Part shown: positions 1-7,071 of the stretch, in pieces
Numbering within the stretch: position 1 is the stretch's first letter
Layout: every line of letters starts with the position of its first letter
Source of the DNA: Acidimicrobiales bacterium
GTDB lineage: Bacteria > Actinomycetota > Acidimicrobiia > Acidimicrobiales > VFJN01
NCBI GenBank assembly: GCA_016936035.1
Contig: JAFGPU010000041.1
Span: forward strand, 1 to 8,453
DNA length: 8,453 bases
Reading direction: 5' to 3'
Notes under the pieces: generated by a model
The model's input: only the letters and a program-made list of their open reading frames with translations
The model's database searches: none
Told to the model about the DNA's origin: nothing
Translations under genes and position numbers: made by a program

Positions 1-113
1 AGGTCGACGACCACTCGATCAACGACAGCTTCAACGACCAGAGCGACGACGACTTCATCGACGTCGACGCCAGCGCCGACGCCGCCCTCGAGCCCGGGCT
101 CGAGGCTCTCTGA
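1..113 (+). CDS. C-terminal end of an acidic, low-complexity protein, possibly IniB-like (partial)
   Basis: Only the last 36 codons are inside the window; the reading frame enters at base 3 and ends at TGA 111-113. The visible tail has ten Asp and two Glu and no Lys or Arg. It begins with a Ser/Asn/Asp/Phe pattern (DDHSINDSFNDQSDDD) and closes with an Ala/Leu/Glu stretch. Repeats of the type D-S-F-N-D are, from memory, common in the disordered C-terminal parts of actinobacterial proteins that carry an IniB N-terminal domain, and IniB is encoded just upstream of IniA in mycobacteria. The downstream gene pair here is iniA/iniC-like, so an IniB-like product is the best guess. The diagnostic N-terminal domain lies outside the window, and an Hsp70-like protein with an acidic tail is an alternative. 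That this frame is coding is fairly likely; the identity is tentative. Confidence 0.5.
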   Translation, partial: VDDHSINDSFNDQSDDDFIDVDASADAALEPGLEAL

Positions 114-145
114 GGCGACGCTCGGCATGACGGGCTGACGCTCGG

Positions 146-180
146 GCATCGGGGCTCCGGTACCACCGGGGCCCCGATGC
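146..180 (+). terminator. Strong GC-rich hairpin between the upstream gene and iniA; terminator or attenuator without a U-tract
   Basis: The arms GCATCGGGGCTCCGG (146-160) and CCGGGGCCCCGATGC (166-180) pair over 15 positions. All are Watson-Crick except one T-G wobble at 156/170, and they enclose a 5-base loop (TACCA). The hairpin starts 33 bases after the upstream stop codon and ends 60 bases before the iniA start. No run of T follows, so this is not a classical intrinsic terminator, but U-poor hairpins are common at gene ends in high-GC actinobacteria. It could end or attenuate transcription from the upstream gene into the dynamin genes, or protect a processed 3' end. The structure is read directly; the function is inferred. 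Confidence 0.6.
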
Positions 181-225
181 GCGTGTCAGAGCGCGCCGTC
201 GATCCGCGTTAGCGTTGCCGGGCAC

Positions 226-231
226 AAGGAG
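226..231 (+). promoter_or_regulatory. Ribosome binding site of iniA
   Basis: AAGGAG lies 8 bases before the ATG at 240-242, close to the ideal match to the 16S rRNA 3' end. It fixes the iniA start and is the clearest Shine-Dalgarno in the plus-strand operon. I could not identify a convincing -35/-10 pair between the hairpin and this site. Confidence 0.75.
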
Positions 232-239
232 TTGCGAAG

Positions 240-2120
240 ATGGCGGGGAACCCCAACGCCGGTGAGCGGTCGGCGACCGTGCAGCAGGCATTGTCCGTGG
301 TGGATCTCGGACGGCAGGCAGCCAAGGCCTACGCGCGTCCCGACCTGGACGAACGACTCGCACTCACGCGCAAGCGCCTGAGCGATCCGGCGTTCCACGT
401 GTTCGTCATCGGCGAGTTCAAGCAGGGCAAGTCGTCGCTCGTCAACGCACTGCTGAACGCCCCCGTGTGCCCCGTCGACGACGACATCGCCACCTCGGTC
501 CCCACGGCCATCAGGTTCGGCGACCCGCCCACGGCGGCCGTGCTGTTCGACCCGGGCGGCGACGAGCTCGACCCCACCCGCACGCCGATCCGAGAGCCCA
601 TCGCCGTCGACCAGGTGGCCGGCTACGTCACCGAGGCCACCGACCTCGACGACGACCGCACGGTCAGCTCGGTCGAGGTGTCGATCCCCCGCAAGCTCCT
701 GAGCGACGGTCTGGTCATCGTCGACACCCCCGGCGTCGGGGGGCTGGGGTCGGCCCACAGCGCCGCCACCATCGGCGCGCTGCCCATGGCCGACGCCGTG
801 GTGTTCGTCTCCGACGCCAGCCAGGAGTTCACCGGGCCCGAGCTCGAGTTCCTGCAGACGGCCCGGCGCATGTGCCCGAACGTGGTCTGCGTCCTCACGA
901 AGATCGACTTCTACCCGTCGTGGCGCAAGATCCGCGACCTCAACGTCGAGCACCTCGCCCGTCAGGGCGTGCAGGCCGACATCCTGTGCGTCTCGTCGTC
1001 GCTGCGGGTCCACGCACTGCGCAACAACGACCGCGATCTCAACCGCGAGTCGGGCTTCCCCCAGCTGGCCAGCTACCTGCAGAACGACATCGCCGCCAAC
1101 GCCGAGAAGCTCAGCGTGCGCACGGCCGCCAACGACCTCGTCGCGGTCACGTCCATGCTCGAGTCGCAGTTCCGCAGCGAGCGCCAGGCCCTCGACGACC
1201 CCGACAAGGCCCAGCAGGTCGTCGACAACCTCACCGAGGCCAAGGCCAAGGCCGAGCGCCTCAAGAGCGGCGTGTCCAAGTGGCAGCAGACGCTGAGCGA
1301 CGGCGTCATCGACCTCCAAGCCGACGTCGACCACGACCTCCGCAGCCGGCTGCGCATGGTGACCCGCCACGCCGACGAGGCCATCGAAGCCAGCGACCCG
1401 GCCGAGACCTGGGACGAGTTCCAGGCCTGGCTCTACCGCCGGGTCGCCGAAGACGTCGTGCACAACTACACGTTCCTGCACACCCGGGCCCAGGAGCTGA
1501 CGGCTCGGGTGGCCGAGCACTTCGACGAGGCCGGCGACGACATCGTCGTCGAGCTCGACGTCGCCAACCCCACCGAGGTGCTCAGCGGCGTCGACGCCAA
1601 CACCGATGTCGAGATGAGGAAGATGGGCGTGGGCAGCCAGGGCATGTCCGCCCTGCGGGGCAGCTACGGCGGCCTGCTCATGTTCGGCATGCTCGGCCGC
1701 ATGGCCGGTCTGGCGATGGCCAACCCCGCCACGATCATCATCGGGTTGTTCATGGGACGGTCGGCGCTGCGCGGTGAGAAGGAGCGCCAGCTCGCCATGC
1801 GCCGCAACCAGGCCCGCCAGGCGCACCGCAAGTACACCGACGAGGTGGGCTTCGTGGTCGGCAAGGACTCGCGAGACACCCTGCGCCGCACCCAGCGGCA
1901 GATGCGAGACTTCTTCGCCGCCCGCGCCGAGGAGCTGCACCGGTCGACCACCGATGCGCTCGCCGCGGCGCAGCAGGCGGTCAAGTCCGACGCCAACACG
2001 CGCCAGAAGCGGCTGCGCGACGTCGACGCCGAGCTGAAGCGCATCGGCGTGCTGCGCAACAAGGCGTACGCGCTGGCGCCCGACCTCGAGCCCACCGACG
2101 GAACCGGAGCGACGTCGTGA
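240..2120 (+). CDS. iniA: IniA-like dynamin-family GTPase (626 aa)
   Basis: This is a bacterial dynamin-like protein that should bind and hydrolyse GTP and act on the inner face of the cytoplasmic membrane. In mycobacteria IniA is induced by cell-wall inhibitors such as isoniazid and mediates membrane fission or remodelling. Visible GTPase motifs are G1 GEFKQGKSS at residues 58-66, a switch I threonine in VPTAI (T89), G3 DTPG at 162-165, G4 TKID at 220-223 and a possible G5 VSSS at 251-254. A helical, coiled-coil-prone stretch (about 315-345) begins the neck and trunk region. A Gly/Met-rich hydrophobic segment (about 466-508, including NPATIIIGLFMG) is the likely membrane-interacting tip, and charged helices close the protein. 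Length agrees with mycobacterial IniA (about 640 aa). The ATG has a good ribosome binding site, and the gene overlaps the next dynamin gene by 4 bases. Family assignment is firm; orthology to IniA rests on length, partner and order. Confidence 0.85.
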   Translation: MAGNPNAGERSATVQQALSVVDLGRQAAKAYARPDLDERLALTRKRLSDPAFHVFVIGEFKQGKSSLVNALLNAPVCPVDDDIATSVPTAIRFGDPPTAAVLFDPGGDELDPTRTPIREPIAVDQVAGYVTEATDLDDDRTVSSVEVSIPRKLLSDGLVIVDTPGVGGLGSAHSAATIGALPMADAVVFVSDASQEFTGPELEFLQTARRMCPNVVCVLTKIDFYPSWRKIRDLNVEHLARQGVQADILCVSSSLRVHALRNNDRDLNRESGFPQLASYLQNDIAANAEKLSVRTAANDLVAVTSMLESQFRSERQALDDPDKAQQVVDNLTEAKAKAERLKSGVSKWQQTLSDGVIDLQADVDHDLRSRLRMVTRHADEAIEASDPAETWDEFQAWLYRRVAEDVVHNYTFLHTRAQELTARVAEHFDEAGDDIVVELDVANPTEVLSGVDANTDVEMRKMGVGSQGMSALRGSYGGLLMFGMLGRMAGLAMANPATIIIGLFMGRSALRGEKERQLAMRRNQARQAHRKYTDEVGFVVGKDSRDTLRRTQRQMRDFFAARAEELHRSTTDALAAAQQAVKSDANTRQKRLRDVDAELKRIGVLRNKAYALAPDLEPTDGTGATS

Positions 2121-3604
2121 GCCAGCCCGCCTCGTCGTCGCCGCTGCTCGACAGCGTCCGCCACCTCCTCGAGCAGGCGACCCAGGCCTACGCGTCGGCA
2201 CCCGACGCCCGCCAGCGCCTGCAGGCCGTGCTCGACCGCCTCGACGAGCCGCTGCGCGTCGCCATCGCCGGCAAGGTCAAGGCGGGCAAGTCGACGCTGC
2301 TCAACGCGCTGGTCGGCGAGGAGCTCGCGCCCACCGACGCCGGCGAGTGCACCCGCATCGTCACCTGGTACCGCGACGGCATCACCTACCGGGCGACGCT
2401 CGAACCCACCGACGGCGACGCGCGCCAGGTGCCGTTCACCCGCGACGGCGGCGCCATCGCCATCGACCTCGGCGGCACCGACCCCGACGACATCAACCGA
2501 CTGGTCATCGAGTGGCCGTCGTCGTCGCTCCGGCAGATGACGCTCATCGACACGCCCGGCATCGCCTCCCTGTCCACCGACGTGTCGGCACGCACCACCG
2601 CCTTCCTCACCCCTGGCGAGGACCAGGTGACGCCTGCGGACGCCGTGCTGTACCTCATGCGTCACCTGCACGCCTCCGACATCAACTTCCTCGAGGCCTT
2701 CCACGACGAGGAGTTCTCGCAGGCGACGCCGGTCAACGCCGTGGCGGTGCTGTCGCGCGCCGACGAGGTCGGCGTGGGTCGCATCGACTCGATGGCGTCG
2801 GCCCAGCGCATCGCCGCCCGCTACCGGCACGACCCCAAGGTGCGCCGGCTGGCGCAGACGGTCGTGCCCGTGGCCGGGCTGCTGGCGCAATCGGGGGCGA
2901 CGCTGCGCGAGGTCGAGTACAAGGCGCTCGACGCCATCGCCAAGGCGTCCCGTGACGACGCCGAAGCCCTCTTCCTGTCTGCCGACCGCTTCGTGCAGGC
3001 CGAGACGCCCATCCCGCTCACGCCGATGGAGCGCGAGCACCTGCTCGACCGGTTCGGCCTGTTCGGCGTGCGCCTCGCCGTCGCGCTGATCCGCCAGGGG
3101 GCGGCGGCGACCGCGACGGCGCTGTCGACCGAGCTGGTGCGGCGCAGCGGGCTGGTCGAGCTGCGCGAGGTGCTGTTGAGCCAGTTCGCTCAGCGTCGCG
3201 ACGTCCTCAAGGCCCGGTCGGCCCTGCTGGCGCTGGAGTCGGTCCTCGGCGAGCACCCCGTGCCCAGCCGCGAGGCGCTGGCGTCCGAGCTCGAGCGCAT
3301 CACGGCGGCGGCCCACGAGTTCGCGGAGATCCGCCTGCTGAACGCCCTGCGGGCGAACGGCATCAAGGTCAAGCCCGCCGAGGCCGAGGAGATGGAGCGC
3401 CTGCTGGGTGCCGAGGGTGGTGCGGTGCACACCCGGCTCGGCCTGACGCCCGAGGCCGACGTGAGCGAGGTACGTCGGGCCCTCGGCAACGCCATCGGGC
3501 GCTGGCAACGACGGGCCGAGAGCCCGATGTCGTCGCGTGAGGTCGCCGACGCCGCTCGGGTGGTCATCCGCTCGTGCGAAGGTCTCCTCGTATCCCTCGG
3601 CTGA
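2117..3604 (+). CDS. iniC: IniC-like dynamin-family GTPase (495 aa)
   Basis: This is the second, shorter dynamin-like GTPase of the pair and the probable functional partner of the preceding protein. Motifs are G1 AGKVKAGKST at residues 51-60, a candidate switch I threonine in ECTRIV (T79), G3 DTPG at 145-148, a G4-position motif SRAD at 213-216 instead of T/NKxD, and a possible G5 PVAG at 251-254. SRAD in this place is, as I recall, usual for IniC proteins, so it is a family trait rather than damage. Unlike its partner it has no long hydrophobic membrane-tip segment; the C-terminal half is amphipathic helix. Length matches mycobacterial IniC (about 493 aa). The GTG start shares GTGA with the preceding stop and has GGAG seven bases upstream (2106-2109), indicating translational coupling. 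Paired dynamins of unequal length recall other bacterial systems in which one member binds lipid and the other joins it in a complex; that is inference here. Confidence 0.83.
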   Translation: MSQPASSSPLLDSVRHLLEQATQAYASAPDARQRLQAVLDRLDEPLRVAIAGKVKAGKSTLLNALVGEELAPTDAGECTRIVTWYRDGITYRATLEPTDGDARQVPFTRDGGAIAIDLGGTDPDDINRLVIEWPSSSLRQMTLIDTPGIASLSTDVSARTTAFLTPGEDQVTPADAVLYLMRHLHASDINFLEAFHDEEFSQATPVNAVAVLSRADEVGVGRIDSMASAQRIAARYRHDPKVRRLAQTVVPVAGLLAQSGATLREVEYKALDAIAKASRDDAEALFLSADRFVQAETPIPLTPMEREHLLDRFGLFGVRLAVALIRQGAAATATALSTELVRRSGLVELREVLLSQFAQRRDVLKARSALLALESVLGEHPVPSREALASELERITAAAHEFAEIRLLNALRANGIKVKPAEAEEMERLLGAEGGAVHTRLGLTPEADVSEVRRALGNAIGRWQRRAESPMSSREVADAARVVIRSCEGLLVSLG

Positions 3605-3606
3605 CG

Positions 3607-5001
3607 GTGTCCGACGAGCACAGCGCCGCCGCCGGCTACACGCCGCCACCGTCGCCGGCGTACGCCCCGAACCCGCCCCGCCTGGAGCGACCCCGGGTGC
3701 CCGCTCCCGCCCCCGCCCCCGCCGGTGCGGATGCCGCCGAGGCCGGTCCGGCCGGTCCCGCCGACGCTGCGACCGCGGTGCGAGACGCGCCCCCGCCCAG
3801 CGCCGGCGAGCGCGCGGCGAAACAGGGATGGCAACTGCTCTACGTCGGGCTCGCCCTGGTCGTCGTGGCGGTGGCCGCGTCGGCGCTGGTGGTCCTGCGC
3901 AGTGACGGCGGAGACACCGCCACCACCTTCGGCCGGGTCGCTGCCGTGTCCGGCGGCGTCGTCGTGCGCCCCGGCGGCGAGGGCGCCGGCGAGCGCCTGC
4001 TGGAGGAGGGCGAGACCGTGCACGCCGGCTGGACCGTGGAGACCACCGGCGACGGCACCGTGGCGCTCGACCTCGACGGCGGCGGCATCGTCCGGTTCGA
4101 CGCCGGCGCCACGGTGTCGTTCACCGACCTGGCGGTCGATCCCGTGGCCGGCGAGGCGGCACCTCCCGCAGGGTCGCTTCCGACCATCCAGCTGACCGCC
4201 GGGCGCGCCTGGCTGAACCCGGCCGGTGACACCGAGGCGGCCGCCATCGAGGTGCACGTCCCCGGTGCGATCGTCACCTCCTCGGGCACTCCCGTCGCGC
4301 TCGACTGCTCGGCGTCCTGCAGCATCGAGGCGCCGGCCGGCGGCGGCGTCGTCGCCATCGACGGCGATGCCGGCACCGACATCGCCGCCAACGAGGTCGT
4401 GACGGTGGCGCCGTCCGACGCGCCGACCGCGGCGCTCACCGAAGCGCCGTCGACGTGGGCCCAGCAGAACCTCGACGCCGACCGCAAGGCCGGCCTGCCC
4501 GAGGTCGACGTCGGCGATGCCGCCGTGGGCATCATGGCCTCTGCCGTCCTCGACGGCGCCTACACGATCGACCTCGACGTCGTGGGCGAGCCCTCCGGTG
4601 ACGCCATCCCCGAGGCGCTGCAGTACCCGGCCGGCCAGAGCTACACCCTCAGCCTCACGGCCGACGCCAGCGCCTGCGACCCCGGCCCGTGCCGGGTGCC
4701 CGTCGTCGCCGCCGACGGCGCCTCCGGCAGCGCGCAGGTCACCGACGGCACCGTGGCGCTGTCGCTCAGCCAGCCGATCGACTGCTACGACGAGGGACAC
4801 ACCGCAGTGGTCGTGCCCGGCATCGGCACCGCCACGGTCGTCGCCACGGTCGAGGTCACGGACGCGGCCCACGACGGCGACCGGTGGCGGGTCGCGTCGT
4901 TCGACGGCGCCGGCACGGTGGGGGCCATGCTCGACACCGCGTGCAACCCGAGCGACGTGCTCGGAACGTCGTCATCGCGCATCGCGGTCACCGGCCGGTG
5001 A
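3607..5001 (+). CDS. Single-pass membrane protein with a FecR-like extracytoplasmic domain (464 aa)
   Basis: The N-terminal ~73 residues are cytoplasmic, disordered and rich in Pro and Ala. One transmembrane helix follows at about residues 77-97 (LLYVGLALVVVAVAASALVV), preceded by RAAKQG and followed by an RSDGGD linker, giving an N-in, C-out topology. Residues ~107-270 look like a FecR-type beta domain: GETVHAGWTVETTGDGTVAL, then DLDGGGIVRFDAGATVSF, then a second beta section with AGRAWLNPAG. The last ~150 residues form another beta-rich, probably secreted module that I do not recognise. Six cysteines (234, 238, 357, 362, 393, 446) all fall outside the membrane and could form three disulfides. 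No sigma factor or TonB receptor is adjacent, so this is not a classical iron-signalling FecR. The GTG at 3607 begins 2 bases after the iniC stop and lacks a clear ribosome binding site, which suggests reinitiation. A GTG at 3574 would add 11 residues and overlap iniC by 31 bases; I consider it less likely. Confidence 0.72.
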   Translation: MSDEHSAAAGYTPPPSPAYAPNPPRLERPRVPAPAPAPAGADAAEAGPAGPADAATAVRDAPPPSAGERAAKQGWQLLYVGLALVVVAVAASALVVLRSDGGDTATTFGRVAAVSGGVVVRPGGEGAGERLLEEGETVHAGWTVETTGDGTVALDLDGGGIVRFDAGATVSFTDLAVDPVAGEAAPPAGSLPTIQLTAGRAWLNPAGDTEAAAIEVHVPGAIVTSSGTPVALDCSASCSIEAPAGGGVVAIDGDAGTDIAANEVVTVAPSDAPTAALTEAPSTWAQQNLDADRKAGLPEVDVGDAAVGIMASAVLDGAYTIDLDVVGEPSGDAIPEALQYPAGQSYTLSLTADASACDPGPCRVPVVAADGASGSAQVTDGTVALSLSQPIDCYDEGHTAVVVPGIGTATVVATVEVTDAAHDGDRWRVASFDGAGTVGAMLDTACNPSDVLGTSSSRIAVTGR

Positions 5002-5002
5002 C
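4987..5002. terminator. 16-bp perfect palindrome at the convergent gene junction; possible bidirectional terminator
   Basis: GTCACCGGCCGGTGAC is a perfect palindrome that spans the stop codon of the FecR-domain gene (TGA 4999-5001) and lies 2 bases from the facing stop codon of the acyltransferase gene (complement of 5005-5007). As RNA it could fold into a 6-bp stem with a GGCC loop on either strand, at the place where both convergent transcripts must end. There is no U-tract and the stem is short, so the role is uncertain; a chance palindrome in GC-rich coding sequence is possible. Confidence 0.3.
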
Positions 5003-5004
5003 GG

Positions 5005-7071
5005 TCACTCGGCAGCGGTGGTCGTGGTGGTGCCGGGCGGCATGGGCGGCGGCGCGAGCGGGTTGGGCTCGGATGCCACCGCCTCGAGCACGGCGGGGCC
5101 CAGCCAGTCGGCCACCTCGGTGGCCGACTCCACCGTGAAGTGCACGCCGTCGGGGCGCAGCTCGCGATCCATCTCGCCACCGGGCAGGCGCTGCATGTAG
5201 CCCGCGAGGTCGACGGCGACGACGCTGTCGCGCTCGTCGGCGACCCGCTGGATGATCTCGTTCAGGCGGTCCATCCGCTCCGGCTCGGACTCGGAGTACG
5301 GCGGGTCGGGCGGGGGCTCCTCGTTGCGCCCGACGTCGATGTGGGGAGCGAGCAGCCACACGACGACCAGCCCCTCCTCGACGAACAGGTCGGTGGCCAG
5401 GGACAGCTCGCTGTACAGGTAGTCGTCGTACACCGGGTCGCCCGGCGCCCGCCACCGGTCGTCGCCCTCGAGCCGCCGGTCGGCCACGTCCCAGGGGCCG
5501 GTCTGGATGAGGGCGAACTCGACGCGGCCGAACGTCTCGCGCACCGACCTGACCGAGCGCGGTATCTCGTCGGGCCAGTCGTCGCAGCCGGCGGGCGCGA
5601 CGGTGGCCTCGCCACGGCTGCGGCGCTCGCCGCCACGCGTGATGCCGCACCCCAGCAGGGCGCCGATGCCGTCGGGAATGACCAGGTCCTCGGTCTCGCG
5701 GCCCCACGAGGCCAGGCCCATGCCGGTCTCGAACATCGTCGAGTCGCCGAACGCGACCCCGATCCGGGCGTCGGGCGGGATGTTGTTGGGGTCCTGGAAC
5801 TTGAGGCCCTCGACGTAGGCCGCGAGCTGCTCGTCGGTGGGACCGGCCGGCGCGGGCACGACCGACGCGGTGAGGGCGACGACGGCGACCGACGCCGCGG
5901 CCAGGGCCGGCATTGGCACGCGCGGCATCGACCAGCCGCGGCGGATCGGGCGCTCGACCAGGTGGTACGACACCACCGCCACCGCCAGCGTGATCGTCAG
6001 CCGCAGGGCGAACAGCGGTGCCCGCCCCAACCCGGTGCGCTCGGCATCGACGACGAGGAAGATCGGCCAGTGCACCAGGTACACGCCGTAGGAGACCACA
6101 CCGAGCAGGCGCAGCGGGGCGACCGCCAGCAGGCGCCGCACCGGGCCGGGGACGGACGCAGCCAGCACCAGCAGGCCCGACACCAGCGCATAGGCGAGCA
6201 GGCCGCCACGCGAGACCGCCGGTGTCTGCTGCTCGACGTTCCACCAGGCCCAGAGCGTGAGAACCAGGGCCACCGCACCGGCAACGCCGCCGTAGCGTGC
6301 GACCGCCCGATGGCGGGCGAGCCCCGCCGCGACCGCGACAGCCAGCAACGAGCCGACGAGGATCTCGCCCATGCGGGTGTACGTGGCGTAGTAGACGGTC
6401 GCCGACTCGTCGACACCGAGGGCCACGGTGGCCGCGGCCGACAGGGCGAACAGCCCTGTCAGCACCACCGCGTACACCTTGACCGAACCCTTGGCGACGG
6501 CGAAGACCCCGGCGGTGAGCAGGGGGAACACCCAGTAGAACTGCTCCTCGATGGCGAGCGACCAGAAGTGCAGCACCGGCGAGGGCGTGGCGAACAGGTC
6601 GGCGTAGGACTGGTCGTCGAAGATGAAGCGCCAGTTCGCCACCTGGAACAGCGACGCCAGCAGGTCGCCGTCGAGGCCCTCGGTCCACAGTTCGTCGAAG
6701 AGGTGGGACCCGACGGCGACGGCGGCCAGGGTGAGCGCGGAGGCGGGCAGCAGACGGCGTAGGCGCCGGGCCCAGAAGCGCCCGAGCGAGATGCGGCCGG
6801 TGGCGCTGCGCTCGACCAGCAGCAACGACGTGATGAGGAAGCCCGACAGGGTGAAGAAGGTCGAGACCCCGAGGTACCCGCCCCTCGCCCACGGGAAGCC
6901 GGCGTGGAACAGCAGGACCGCCGCCACGGCCAGGCCCCGGATCCCGTCGAGGGCGGGGTTGTAGTCGAGGGTCGTCGGCCGCCGTTCGGCGACGTCCTCG
7001 GCGACCCGACGTCCCCCTGCCGCATCGTCCGTGACAGGCGGACGGACGATGACGTTGGTCGCTTCATCCAT
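5005..7071 (-). CDS. OafA-type membrane O-acyltransferase with C-terminal SGNH domain (688 aa)
   Basis: The acyltransferase-3 membrane domain (about residues 37-405) is followed by an extracytoplasmic SGNH hydrolase-like domain (about 435-665). Such proteins move acetyl or other short acyl groups across the membrane onto surface glycans, lipids or peptidoglycan. Family signatures seen are LDGIRGLAV with LLFHAG (His56), TFFTLSGFLITSLLL, the basic FWARRLRRLLPA, SPVLHFWSLAIEEQFYWVFP and SYGVYLVHWPIFL, with roughly ten hydrophobic helices. The SGNH part shows FGDST (Ser444) and DGVHF (Asp641, His644), which complete a catalytic triad. Cys475 and Cys496 could form a disulfide in that domain. The tail is Pro/Thr-rich. 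I chose the ATG at 7069-7071. A GTG at 7132-7134 would add 21 residues, but it lies inside the hairpin following the thiolase gene and has no ribosome binding site. The ATG has only a weak GGGGG upstream. The acceptor cannot be told from sequence. Confidence 0.88.
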   Translation of the reverse strand: MDEATNVIVRPPVTDDAAGGRRVAEDVAERRPTTLDYNPALDGIRGLAVAAVLLFHAGFPWARGGYLGVSTFFTLSGFLITSLLLVERSATGRISLGRFWARRLRRLLPASALTLAAVAVGSHLFDELWTEGLDGDLLASLFQVANWRFIFDDQSYADLFATPSPVLHFWSLAIEEQFYWVFPLLTAGVFAVAKGSVKVYAVVLTGLFALSAAATVALGVDESATVYYATYTRMGEILVGSLLAVAVAAGLARHRAVARYGGVAGAVALVLTLWAWWNVEQQTPAVSRGGLLAYALVSGLLVLAASVPGPVRRLLAVAPLRLLGVVSYGVYLVHWPIFLVVDAERTGLGRAPLFALRLTITLAVAVVSYHLVERPIRRGWSMPRVPMPALAAASVAVVALTASVVPAPAGPTDEQLAAYVEGLKFQDPNNIPPDARIGVAFGDSTMFETGMGLASWGRETEDLVIPDGIGALLGCGITRGGERRSRGEATVAPAGCDDWPDEIPRSVRSVRETFGRVEFALIQTGPWDVADRRLEGDDRWRAPGDPVYDDYLYSELSLATDLFVEEGLVVVWLLAPHIDVGRNEEPPPDPPYSESEPERMDRLNEIIQRVADERDSVVAVDLAGYMQRLPGGEMDRELRPDGVHFTVESATEVADWLGPAVLEAVASEPNPLAPPPMPPGTTTTTAAE

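Noticed and set aside
467..1777. Second plus-strand frame of 436 codons inside iniA.
   Set aside because: The translation is almost entirely Arg, Pro, His and Gly, typical of an out-of-frame reading of GC-rich coding sequence.
186..2201. Long minus-strand open frame (671 codons) opposite iniA.
   Set aside because: It is antisense to a gene with complete GTPase motifs, its product is low-complexity and rich in Val, Gly, Arg and His without any recognisable domain, and such frames are expected opposite coding DNA of very high GC.
2753..2764. SRAD at the G4 position of the IniC-like protein as a sign of inactivation.
   Set aside because: G1 and G3 are intact and SRAD is, as far as I recall, normal in IniC proteins, so degeneration is not supported.
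3695..3725. C-rich repeat (CCCGCCCC units) as a possible regulatory repeat or structured element.
   Set aside because: It simply encodes the Pro/Ala run in the disordered N-terminal region of the FecR-domain protein.
1664..4872. Overlapping minus-strand open frames at 1664-3649 and 3190-4872.
   Set aside because: Both mirror iniC and the FecR-domain gene, show repetitive Arg/Gly/Val/His composition and no motifs, and follow from GC-rich third positions in the sense genes.
3607..5001. Classical FecR anti-sigma regulator of iron uptake.
   Set aside because: No ECF sigma factor or TonB-dependent receptor is next to it, the cytoplasmic part is Pro/Ala-rich without an anti-sigma domain, and the organism appears to be an actinobacterium without TonB receptors.
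5140..6762. Plus-strand open frame of 540 codons opposite the acyltransferase.
   Set aside because: The minus strand carries a complete acyltransferase-3/SGNH protein with membrane helices; the plus-strand product is a motif-free Arg/Gln/His/Gly-rich shadow. The same holds for the minus-strand frame 4988-6892.
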